A DNA stretch of 64,000 nucleotides from Lateolabrax maculatus (taxonomy: Eukaryota; Chordata; Actinopteri; Acropomatiformes; Lateolabracidae). The first letter of the stretch is position 1. Every line of letters starts with the position of its first letter. The DNA lies in the NCBI GenBank assembly GCA_031216445.1, contig CM062214.1:20079001-20143000 (forward strand), in the 5' to 3' direction. The notes under the pieces were generated by a model. The model ran no database searches. It was not told where the DNA came from and saw only the letters and a list, made by a program, of their open reading frames with translations. A program made the position numbers and the translations under genes. Shown here one piece after another: positions 22,957-34,100 of the stretch.

Positions 22957-23300
22957 GGCACGCACAGGCTGTACCTCTGGAGAGTTTGGGAGGATCCGGG
23001 GAGCTGAAGGCTGAGCTCTGGAGCGTGGGAGAGATGCCGAGAGGGAAGAGGGGAGGAGCAGAGTGGAGGGGAAGATGCTGTTTTCCAGACGGCAGGCTCC
23101 GTTTCCCTGCACAGACCTCCCTCTCTCCCTCCCTCCCTCTCTCTCTCTCTCTCTCTCTCCCCCTCCCTCCCTCTCTCCCTCCCTCTCTCCCTCTCTCTCT
23201 CCCTCCCCCTCCCTCCCTCTCTCTCTCCCTCCCTCCCTCTCTCTCCCTCTCTCTCTCTCCCCCTGCCTGGTGTACACTCTGGTTAGTATTTTTGCACTCA
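22792..23300 (-). promoter_or_regulatory. ccdc136: ccdc136 5'UTR and promoter region with simple repeats
   Basis: This sequence directly upstream of the ccdc136 start is locally CpG-rich and packed with simple repeats: (GA)n near 22,886-22,908, (CA)n at 22,925-22,950 and an imperfect (CT)n tract at 23,118-23,262. I see no TATA box. The start site cannot be placed exactly, but the position, GC content and lack of further coding exons upstream make this the likely promoter. Confidence 0.5.
23118..23262. repeat. Long (CT)n/(GA)n polypyrimidine tract
   Basis: About 145 bases of almost pure CT and CCCT units (GA on the minus, coding-side strand), close upstream of ccdc136. Polypurine-polypyrimidine mirror sequence of this kind can form triplex DNA and binds GAGA-type factors in other systems. 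Confidence 0.85.
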
Positions 23301-26300
23301 TCTTTCAACTTCTTCCCTCTTTTCAGTGCCTCTTCTTGCTCTTTCCTCTTTCCCTCCCACCGTTGGTCTGTACTATAGATATGTGCTACAGATAAAGAGA
23401 CCATAACCGTCATTACACTGACATGGTCAGACTAAGGGAAACCACAGATGGGTACACACAAAAGTCAAGCAACATACAACATCATATACTGTAGGCCTAT
23501 ACAAACACGAAAAATTAAGATTTAAATAAGGTCTTTATTTTAAGATACAGATTTTTATATATATAGTTTCTAAATGTTTCTAAAAATCTAAATTCATATG
23601 GAAATCTTGGAGCTTCTCTTATATTGTGGTAGTGTTAAATAATATGAGTGTGCAAGAGCTGGCAAAATAGTAGATCTCCAGTGAATGGCAATGGCTGCCA
23701 AGTGTTAAAATCTATATATATATTTATCACGTAAATGCCAGCTTGCTTGTCTGGTTCCTAATAAACAAAGTGGAGGATTTGAATATATCTTATGATGAGC
23801 ACAAATAGATAAACTATGACAACAAACAACAAGCAGGTTTCCAAAAGGAGCCAAAACATATGCAAACTGTCTTTGCTTCTCACATCTTTCACCACTTATC
23901 TGTGCTTTCATGCACACACATACACGCTTCCTCAAACACTCGTGTACGTTCGGCCTTGGCCCCAAAGCCAAATGAATTTACCTATAATGAGATCCAGACA
24001 GGCTGTTGCAGTGGAGGCCGACAGCCACCACTGCACATTACTGATCATTTCCCCTCCATTGTTCATTTCCTCCCCTCCTCTTGCTGACTCTTTCTCTGTG
24101 TTTACTGCTAACTAACAGTGGCTCTTAAGCTATAAACTGCATCTGAAACCTCACCTCTCTGTCTCTCGCTCTCTCTCGCCACTTCAGCCACTGTCACATC
24201 TGGCAACTTCTGTGCTATGAAACGAACTGAAAATATCTCAGCGCAGAGAGAGAAGAAAGGAAGACCGGCTCTAACGGTTTGTTGGCCCAGTACGAGGATA
24301 TTCCTATCACAGCGCTGTCAGAGAGCAGGAAGTGCTTTACAGGCGTATACACACACACACACAAACAATATGGTTCACATTCTCATATGGAACCTGCCGA
24401 CATCTGAAAGAGGAAATGTAAAAGAAAAAAACAGAAGTCTGTGTAACGGAAATAGAAAGAAGCAGAGAGTCCGTGTCTGAGTCTCTACATGTGCCTGTTT
24501 GCACCTGTGATAAACAGCAAGTGGTTTCTCAGGGACAGACAACAAGTAACAAGGGATAAAAGGTACCAGATTGAAAGGATTGATGCCTGCTTATAAGCAC
24601 TTCCTTCACTGTGGCTTTGCGCAGCTTTTTCTCAGGCAGCTGTAATCCTCAGACAAGGAGACTAAGCATTGAGGCATTTTTCAACTTGAAGTTCTGCCAC
24701 AGTCTCCTTACCACACAGAAAAACAGCCCCCCTTCCAGACAAGGTGTTGATAATGAGCTGACAATGTCTGGCTTCATTCCACCCGTGTCACTCTAGTGTG
24801 GTAGGAGCCTTGGTCGCAGAGCAGAATGAGCGCAGAAGGAATGCAGGACAAACAATAAAATAATTCTCACTCGAAAATGCCTTGCTGAGCCAGATTGGGC
24901 GGGATGAAACTGCCTCGGGACAGCTCACATAGACTCCGCTGTAAAGCCGTTGGCCAAAGTACACTAAGATGAGTGTTAAATGTTGGGCTTTCGGTGGATG
25001 TGATCCAATTTATTTTTGCGGCAATCCCTACCCATACTATAGCCATACCTAACAAAGCAACAGTAAACAGGAAAATCAAACGAAAAGTATCTACAAGTGC
25101 CATTAGACCAAGGTCTGATCTGCCCTGCAGTGGGAGTGTGTTAGAGATGAGCTGTTTGTTCTACAGCAGAGTGTTAAGTCATACGCAGGGAAACTATCCA
25201 CTCCACTCATACTGCGGTCTTTGTTTTGTCCAGATTCAACAAGTCATACAGATTACCACTTTGATGCAGCGGAACAACTTGAAAGCCCAACGTTCACATA
25301 TTATCACCTTAAAAGGTTGTGGTGGTGAACATGTTGCCTATTTATTCCAGGAAACAATGAGCAACGTTAGGATTCATCTGGAGGACAAGTGTGAATCCAA
25401 TATTCACTCTCCTTTTAGCTTTGTTCTCTCTCCACCCACTCCTAAATTAAATATCTGGCCCTTTAGCTGCTAAAGGCTCAACTATGTTCACCAGCTTATT
25501 GTTAACTTTGTCTGTCTGCCGTTTGATGCTGGGCAGGAACTGTTCAGTGGTTTATCGGAGCTGCGGAGACTGTACCCTAAATAGTAAAATTGCAAGCCGT
25601 AAAACCACAAAGACAAACTGAAAGACATTGATAAGCTCCATTATCTCACCCTAAAGCTTCTTGTAGAGGGAGCCTGAGACAATATGTGGCTTTAACAAAT
25701 ATATTTTTAGGTGATATTGTGTTTACATGGTGCATAGCCCTAAATTGAATTGTGACCACTTGAGACATTTATGTTGTTAAATCTCTCAAATCAGCTCTAA
25801 TGATTATAATGGTTAACTGCTTGTCCAGTGGTTGTACAAATAGCACAAACCCCACTACAACCATTTGGCTGACATAATTTGCTCATGGATACACCCGAGG
25901 GATGAACAGGTTGTATAATTACTCTCCAGTGACAGCGTATCATTGTCACTGTCAGCTGGCCATGTAATAGAACCTCAGAGCCATAAAAGACAGTGATTCA
26001 CCCCACAATCCACTTTACACCAGCCTTTAGCTCCGAGCATCACTGTGGCGCGCTATGGTTGCCTAGCAACTACAGGAAATTGGAGGTGCCTTTGAATTAG
26101 GGGATTTTAAGAGGTGATTTATATGAAGACCTTGATGATAAATGTGTCCATAAATCTGGAATTTTCCACTGGCCATTTCTATGTATTTATCATTGTACGT
26201 TCTAATTCTGGTCACAGGCAGTGCAGCGTCAGAGCTGCAGATCTTGTGCCTGCTGAGCTGTGAGACTGTGGCTCTTTGCTACATGCAGGGTACATTTTTA

Positions 26301-26992
26301 TGTTATAGTGCAAATGCAGAGGAAGGCAACATGGCCTGTTTCCATGACACCATAAACAGGAAATGGGAAGCGGGCAGTGCTGCCAGAAGAGTCTAAATCA
26401 GTGTGGAAGTTGCCAGAGAGGTCAGAACTTTCCCATGATATAAGTTCATGCACTCGGAGGGACTGAAACACACAAACCCACGCTCACACCCTGATTTATT
26501 TCTAAACACTCAAAGACAAAAATACAACTAAAATTCACAAAATTTAAAGCAGCTATGCTTAGAGCTAATTCTATCCACACACTTCCCACTCTCTCCTTTG
26601 TCCTCCGGGGATCTAAAAAAAATGTGTCCCTCTCACTCCCCCTCAGTAGAAGAGAGCAGGATTAAAGTCCTTTTGGTGGCCTCCTCCAAGCAGGTCCTAT
26701 CCCCTACGGTCACCATGCCAACCTGTGTGAGGAGGATGCTTAGCTGCAGGCCCAAAGAGACTTGATGAGGTCCTGGGATAATTAGCAGCTCATTATGGAG
26801 CCCAGTGAATAGGCCGATGAGCTCCAGGAGCCACAAGGGAGAGCGCAATGGAAAACACACAGGATCTGAGCATACATCAAAGGGAAGTGCTCACTTTTTA
26901 GATCACATAATAGAAAGGAGAGAGAGATTGGGAAAGAAAATACTGCTCTCCATTCACACCTACAAATATAGCTCATAATCCCTGTTTTTAAG

Positions 26993-26994
<2 letters not shown>

Positions 26995-27026
<32 letters not shown>
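26995..27026. repeat. (GT)n microsatellite
   Basis: About 15 GT units in intergenic DNA, 116 bases before an inverted CA tract. Confidence 0.9.
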
Positions 27027-27030
<4 letters not shown>

Positions 27031-27141
27031 GGTAGCTGTGTGCATATGTGTGTTCGTCAGGGTCTCTGCGTCTGCGAGTATCTTTTCTCCCCCAGAGGCC
27101 TTAGTTGCTCCACAAATGCATTAAACACAACCAGTCCTCCT

Positions 27142-27143
27142 AC

Positions 27144-27192
<49 letters not shown>

Positions 27193-27216
27193 GCGAGAGA
27201 GAGAGAGAGAGAGAGA
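27142..27216. repeat. Compound (CA)n-(GA)n microsatellite
   Basis: A CA tract with one AA interruption is followed directly by about 11 GA units. Confidence 0.9.
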
Positions 27217-27913
27217 AACTCACAATTACACTCTCAAACTTAAGCTCTCATAAAGTACGGGAACACTGTGTGAGTGCCAGACATCCCCAGTTAAGCTATC
27301 TGTCTGTCATCCCCATTCCTGTCCCTGCATCTCATCGTGTGTTTGTGCCTCTGCTTTGCATGCAGGCAGGCACTAGTCACGCAGACTAAACCATGCACAC
27401 CGCTGTGCCAGGTGACCCATATTGCAGTGTGGCTGAGTTTAACTGTGCATGAGCTTCATTTTGTGTGTATATGTGTGTTTGTGTGTGTCTCTGTATCCAT
27501 TGCTGCCTGACAGTGATATGCAGCAGTGATGCTCATGCTGTTGTATTGTTGTGTATATGTGACGTATCTGTTATTTCAGGGCGTTTACGATTTGCCATTT
27601 TTTATTACTGTGGCTGTGTGATGTTGTATTAAGTGTGCTGTTGTATATTGTACCAAAGTGATCATTAAAGTGACTGTAATTGAATTCAATCCATCCCTCT
27701 CTGATCATCAGCATCCTGGGTACCAAAACCCACCCTGATGGGAGCCGCACCAGTCACAGTTCCAGAAAGCATTCCTGCTCACAGCATGGAATACAGTTTG
27801 ACCTAGATTCGATTATAATGAAAATATACAGAAATATGCTGGAATGGAGCCATGCACTCAAAGAATTGTAGGAACGTGTAGAAAAACTGTAGGTTCAATG
27901 CTAATTTGTTACA

Positions 27914-27929
27914 ACAGCAGAGGGCGCTA
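27914..27929 (+). promoter_or_regulatory. CTCF-like motif, plus orientation
   Basis: ACAGCAGAGGGCGCTA matches the 16-base CTCF core consensus at 15 positions (first base differs). It lies between ccdc136 and tmcc3 and faces the minus-strand motif at 28,172-28,156. Binding is not shown by sequence alone. Confidence 0.5.
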
Positions 27930-28155
27930 CTCTTTCACATTGCTTGTGATATTCTTGCCACAGGAAAGTGTTGTCTCTTCCTTCTGAGATGTTGTAGTAT
28001 TAATGTTTGTGTGAAGTGGTGGCAGTTATTTAGACAGATTGAATCATTTTGATATGAAACATGCATAGAATCTGGTTTGTACCACGAAAGCTGTGCAAGA
28101 TGCTGCAGCCTTCCAATATGTTTTTAATGATCGCTGTTGTGTCAACAGTGCAGCA

Positions 28156-28172
28156 CCTACACCCCCTAGTGG
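28156..28172 (-). promoter_or_regulatory. CTCF-like motif, minus orientation
   Basis: On the minus strand CCACTAGGGGGTGTAGG matches the CTCF core with two mismatches in the 3' half. It is about 240 bases from the plus-strand motif and points towards it. Confidence 0.35.
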
Positions 28173-28600
28173 TGGTGAAGGAGAGAAGATTTCGCAGTAA
28201 GAGAACACAAATAACACGCATATTTGTGGCATTGATATTATTAAGTGTAAGAGTGTAACTTCTTAGGAATTAAGTCTTCCTAAGGGTTTATTCTTCTCAT
28301 GAAAATGTCCCAACAGAAAATAATATCTGCAGTTTTATTAATGAAGAGTGTACTCAATATCTTCTGTAAATGTAAATGGTTTCCTTTGAGTAAGTTTCAG
28401 TGAGTTAACAAACTTCTGGCTCAGCTTTTTTATACCTATGGCACATGGTGAAGTAATCCCTGATTTTCTGATTGTTGTCCACACTGCCAATGCTGGAATA
28501 TGTAAGAAAAACCCAATCTTATGATCTTATGACAAACAACAATAAATAGCAAAAAAACTCCAATTCCAAACATCACTCACAAGTTGATTAAAAAGGCGTG

Positions 28601-30326
28601 TTTAATTTAACAGAAATTGTCAGACAAAGGCACGTAATGCATGAAAATACAACTGATTGATCACATAGTGCACTGGAGATGAAAAGATAATGTAAACCAG
28701 ATCTGTAGTTCTGCATGTATAACTTCCTCAAAAATGTCAAAACAGAAACGAAAAAATATGATAAAGTCAGTAGAACAACAGACACGACAACAAACATCCA
28801 CATAAACATGTTATTTTGGCAGACAAACATTAAAAGTGGTCTGTAGCTTCATGTATGGGCTTCATAGGCAATGTTCATCAGACAAACAAGAAATAACATA
28901 AATAATCAGTCCATAAAAATAGGCTCACAGTTAATTACTTAGAGCCTCTAATGTGCTCCTCTGTCATCATTGGAGTACTGAAGGCTGTTTCTTGCTTCTT
29001 TAAAAAAAAGGGAATTGCATTTTTCCTCAGAAAAAGGCCTTGTATCACAGTATAACCCATCACTCCTCAATCACATTATTAGTAAAAGACAAACATCAGA
29101 CCCATAAGACATAAAGAGAGCCAAGTGACTGACTCTGTTTTTGTGTTGTTTGGGTGTGTGCACATGTGTGCCTGCACTGGAGAGCTGGCGTGTGTTGATA
29201 TTGCCACACTACCGGCACGCTAATGCAGCAAGATTGATTTTTGGCCCTTGAGAGAGGAGACCGCTGGTCTTATCAGAGCCCAGCAGTGGCTTCAGTGGTT
29301 ATGGATCTCTCATGCCAACATTAATGACGCTTCCTCAACACAAACACCCTGTTACTGTAAAACACTGACATAAAATGTTCTTTCCTAAAAGAAACATTTT
29401 TTCAACAGTGCTCTTGGAAATCAAACATATTGCACTTTAAACATCAGGAACAAAAAATGTTAAGAGATGACTGACCGCACAGGGCAGACAAGGCAATAAG
29501 GAATAAAGAAAATAAAGACATAAAAAACTGTATGCCCACTGCCGCTGTGCTTTAGTCTGTAGATTCTTCATTAAAAGTAATATTTCAACATTTGGGGAAA
29601 TATGATATACATTTTTTTTTTTTTGCTGAGTTAGATTTGGAAAGATTGATACCTCTCTCGTGTTTGTATGCTGTATCTGCAGCTACAACCAGTAGCAAGT
29701 TAGCGTAGCTTAGCATAAAGACTAGAAATAGGGAAACAGCTAGACTGTCTCTGTGCAAAGGTAACAAAATCCACCGACCAGCACCTTTAGCATTTCAAAG
29801 CCGTGGCCAACAAGACACCAAGCTTGAGGTTTTGTTTGTGTGTGCATGTGCATGCTTACAACAGTTTGAAAGATATTAAAGTCGAGCTGAAGCAAAATCA
29901 GAAAGAATAATCATTTGCCAAATTTGATCTCATCTATTGATTATTACCCCAGAAGGTGAGTCCCATGTTGCTGCATTGTAGTAATAATGCACTTCTCTTC
30001 GCCTTTCTTAATCCTTGAATTGGCTATCTATGTCTTGTGATGATTTCATAGCAATCCTTGGGGAAATAACAAAGTTAATGGTATATAAATATTATTTTAA
30101 CGGTTAAGCGAAAATTGTTAGCAACACGCATTCAAGTTCTAGACAAGAAAAGAAAATCACCAAAAATGTAATTTCAGTCTGACTTTAAAAAACAGTGACC
30201 TCTGTAAATGCATGGCGATCGTGTCTTTGGACGATTGTACAACCAATCCTCTTAAGACAGTCCTATCCTGACAACTAATAACATCCATGTAACTGCAATG
30301 TTGTTTTAGGTGTGCACTCTTCACTA
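28601..30326 (-). other. tmcc3: Probable tmcc3 3' untranslated region
   Basis: Sequence downstream of the tmcc3 stop. I find no clear minus-strand AATAAA close to the stop. The first plausible signal is ATTAAA at 28606-28601, and AATAAA follows at 28339-28334 and 28290-28285. A 3'UTR of about 1.7-2 kb would include the fold-back MITE copy at 29,578. The end point is uncertain. Confidence 0.35.
29578..29790. mobile_element. Fold-back MITE, copy 3 (left half)
   Basis: CAACATTTGGGGAAATATG, GAGTTAGATTTGG, AGATTGATACCTCTCTCGTG, GCAAGTTAGCGTAGCTTAGC, AAGACTAGAAATAGGGAAAC and GGTAACAAAATCCACCGACC mark a left half of the family also present at 4,806 and 9,974. A T/A-rich run interrupts it near 29,612-29,625. 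Confidence 0.7.
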
Positions 30327-31128
30327 TCAGGCAGGCACCAGCAACTTGTCTACGGCATACAGTAAACGGTCCCAGTTCTTCCAGAACATGGTCAAAAAGC
30401 AAACTCCAAGGAACGTGGCTACCACATGGTGCCGGCTCCGCATCAGTGGAGCGGCAAACTTGGCAGCAGTGGAGACACACACCAGGATGACGGTGATGAT
30501 GGCCAGCATGATGTTGATGCTCTTCCCCAGCAAGACTCGGGCGTCACGGCTCTCGAGCTGGACCGTCTGCTGCTGCTGCTGCTGCTGGAGCTCCAGCTTG
30601 GACACTCGTGTCTGACACGACTCCAGAGCCTCCTGAGAAAAACGATGGAGAGAAAGTTTGTGAGTGTGGATGTTTCCCAAGTGGCTAAAGGGCATTTTAC
30701 TGACCTGTTAATTCTCGATGACCCACATTCCCCCAAGACATTATTATGTATCAGCAGAGAGACACAAGGACAGAGAAGAATTTGTATGGTCATAAATGTC
30801 AAATGATAAAACAGACTTTGATTTTGTGTTGAGTGTTATCTGATGATGGTTACTATTACATACAGACAATAATACATTCACCTCTATATGGTAACGGCCT
30901 CATCACTTAGACCAATGACAACAGCCTTATTGCCTTATTGATGTCAGACAGGCTTCAGTGATGAGTTGAGATTATATGTCCCTATTATATACCTGTATGT
31001 CCCTGGCCCTTTCATGAGCCTGGTAGGCCACCCTCTCCTCGATGCTGGCCAGTTCCTGCTTCAAATTAGTCATCTCATGTTGGTGAAGCTCTGTCAGGTC
31101 GTTCAGTTGATATTCCAAACGCTCATAC
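30327..31128 (-). CDS. tmcc3: tmcc3 exons 3-4 (coil 2 and membrane helices)
   Basis: Exon 3 (31128-30993) encodes YERLEYQLNDLTELHQHEM and EELASIEERV-type coil; its first base completes a lysine codon left by exon 2. Exon 4 (30632-30327) begins EALESCQTRVSKLELQ, carries a run of seven glutamines, two hydrophobic helices joined by the basic loop LMRSRHHV, and ends DKLLVPA followed by a stop. The tail is short, so most of the protein faces the cytosol. Confidence 0.92.
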
Positions 31129-34100
31129 CTTTCAATCGATGCAGAAATATTTGTTAAAAGTTATTATTATAGGCAGATTTGAACAAACTGTATATAAAAG
31201 GCTTCTGCAGATGTTAGCGTGATGATGTTACATCTACCATTTATCTCCAAATTCTCTAACTGCTGTGGTTGTTTACAGTTGTTGATGAAAAGTTATTATG
31301 TCTATCTCAACCTGAGAATCGACATAACATCAGACATTCGACCTGGTGCTTTAAATATGTACGTTTATCATTATGTTATATAAACATACTTGTATCTCTC
31401 CTCCTGAAGTGTTTGGCTGATAATCCCATACTCTCTGTTGTACTGAGACTTTAGCTCGTCCATATCCTCCTCCAGCTGGCTCTGGGCGTCCTTGATCTCC
31501 CTCACCTCCTCCAGACTCAGGGCCAGTCTGCTCTGGCTGTCTCCCACAGCCTGCTGGCCCTGACCCTGGCCCAGATCCTGCGCCTGCCCCGCTGACACTG
31601 CTCCCCCCGATGGGTTCCCGTTACTGTCTGCTGAAATGGAAGCACTCCCCGAGGAGCACTCATCATCACTGGGATACTTGGGCTTGCCCACCATAGAGGT
31701 GCTGCTACTCAGCCCCTTTCCTGAACTGTCAGTGGGCAGTGGCGGGGAAGCATCCAGAGTTGTCTTGAGGTGGGCGATGTTGTCAGCACTACCAAACTTG
31801 TTCCTGATGAGGTTGGCGAACTCTCTGGGCTTGCTGAAGAAAAAAGGAGGCGAGAGAGAAACACCTGGTCCGATGGTCTTGATCTTGTCCATGGTCGGGT
31901 GTCGGCCACTGCCAGTCATATCCCTCAGCAGCTCTCTGGGAGACTCCCTGGGTAAGGTGCTGTGTTTGACAGTGGACGGGTGGGGGGATGGGCTGTGGTG
32001 GATTTCATTGTCTTTCATCTTCCGATGGTACTGCTCGAGCTTCTTCTGCATCTGGGCAATGTTTTGAGCGGACTTCTGGTTCTTCTTCTCAAACACATGC
32101 TTTATCCGCCCTACTTGCAGCTTGTCCGCACTGTTCACCAGCTTCAGGTACTCAGCTACGTTCTCGTCACGCGCCGTCTGCTCAATCTTCAGCTGCTCCG
32201 TGACTTTCAGTATCTTCTGCTGGAGGCTGTCCAAGCAAGAACGACTACGCTGGACCTCGCAGCCCAAAGCCGGACCAGAACCTCCATCACTCAGATCCAG
32301 ATCCAGATTGTTCTCTGAAGAACCCCGACGCATCGACGCCGGGATGTTCAGAAAACTGCCCTCAGTACTCCGGTCCTACATGGAGGAAAAACAAAGGTCA
32401 GATACACATACTGTATTAGATATGGAGTATATAGGGATGATCTTTTAACATGAAAATGGAAATAATTAGAAAAAAAGTAATCTGGAAAAGCTAAAATATT
32501 GCCTACAATTGCAATTTTATGCATTAAAGGATATTTTTATTCTGTTTCCATTGAACCCTATTTTGTAGTTTAAGCATGTAATAAAACATTTCCTTTAATG
32601 CTTTTTTTAGAGGTTTCTGAATTTGTCTCTCTAATCTTACACAGACTTTCTATTAGTGAGTCCTTGCCACTGCACTATTCAGCTTTTCGGCTATTGCCAC
32701 TGTGAGACCATCTGGGTGTGAGTGTAATGCTCTTATTTGGCATGTCTGTCATGTTTTAGGAGCCAGAATTTAATCCTGTTTGTTTATTGTATAGGACACA
32801 GATAATGCAGATGACAAAATTCAGATAACAGCTATTGTGTGTGAAAGAAGTGGAGCGTGCACATTTAATTTAGCTCAGTGATTAATGTCAGACAAAGGCC
32901 ACAAGGCACAGGAAATCCCTTTTACAGACAATGTCCCTTATTTTTACAGAAAATTACCATTTTGCTGATAGAGGCTCAACATCTGACTGACGTAAAATAG
33001 TTCACTTTGAGGAAGTGAAACAGAATAAATATGTTCCAAGTAAGCAAGTTTAACAGTGGCACGAAGCCTGAAGACTTTGCATGAAGAGGACACTAAGGGG
33101 AAAGCAGCGAAGACAGAATTCAATTAGATTTCGAAGCAGCATTTGTGTCACCGCAATGTATTGGTGGCCTAACGAGCTGACGAATCTTGCAAGTTAGTCT
33201 ACAGTACAACCAGTGTAATGATAGGAGGTGTAAGCTGATAAAGCCTAATAATAAGTGTTGTACAACTAGCACTATGGGCTTTACAAAGCTGCACTAATCC
33301 TCAACAAATGTAACACTGGTAGTTTCAAGCAAATAAACAGATCACAGCTAATTCAAGCACACTAAGGGCTCAACCCTGCTTAGCATTTCCACGTCATCAC
33401 ATGAGGGTTACATATTGCAAGCTAAGCCCCTTTACAACCGACTAACACATCTTGAGTTCACCACACAATGACACACAATTGTCATTTGGAACTCGAGACG
33501 GTTTGCCAATAACAGGGTGATTACCGGTTAATATGGCTAGAAGTACACTGGTGCACACACACACACTACGTAACATATAGCAGATGCATAAGACTGAAAA
33601 CAAAAACACATTCAGCAGGACTATTCCTCTTTCAGAGCAGTTGGATGCGAGTTATCCCATTAAACATGTACATTCCCATTTACTTGTTGTTGTCCCTGTG
33701 ATGTCAGACTGAAAGAACTGGTCAAACTGGTTTGTGAGGGCAATACAGTGAGCTAGGATTTGGTTTGCCACATCTGACATGGCCTCACCATAATGTGCGA
33801 CACAGAAACTGCTCTTTACTTGTTTTCAGAAATGCTAGTGGTGTGGCAAACAAGTACATGTATGTACATAGTTTTATTATTATTATTGTGCCTATAATTA
33901 CACTGTTCGTACATACTTATTTATGTATAGTGTGAAAGCAGGGAATGCCACGCTTTTTTCTACAAGAAATGCCAGGGGTATTTCAGCCTCTGTCCTCATC
34001 TCAATCTCTCCCCCTCTCTGGCATTTGCCTTCTCGAACACAGGACCCTTTGTTTGTGGAGAAAAAAGCACACTTTGTCATGTCCTACCTCTGCTCTGTCC

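Larger units (their letters stand above)
23301..28600. other. Intergenic region between ccdc136 and tmcc3
   Basis: About 5.3 kb without a supported exon on either strand. It contains GT (26,995-27,026), CA (27,142-27,191) and GA (27,195-27,216) microsatellites and two CTCF-like motifs near 27.9 and 28.2 kb. Open frames such as 24,973-25,473 (+) lack splice sites, conserved domains or codon structure. The segment joins two gene blocks that are on different chromosomes in human. Confidence 0.55.

Noticed and set aside
22852..23413. Long Arg/Glu/Gly-rich and Leu/Ser/Pro-rich frames over the CT tract
   Set aside because: Simple-sequence repeats are open in many frames; there is no protein conservation or splice logic.
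24973..25473. 166-codon plus frame in intergenic DNA
   Set aside because: No recognisable domain, no splice sites that fit, amino acid composition typical of random AT-rich DNA, and repeat-like words near 25,480-25,570.
31636..32448. Plus-strand frames of up to 143 codons
   Set aside because: Antisense to tmcc3 exon 2.
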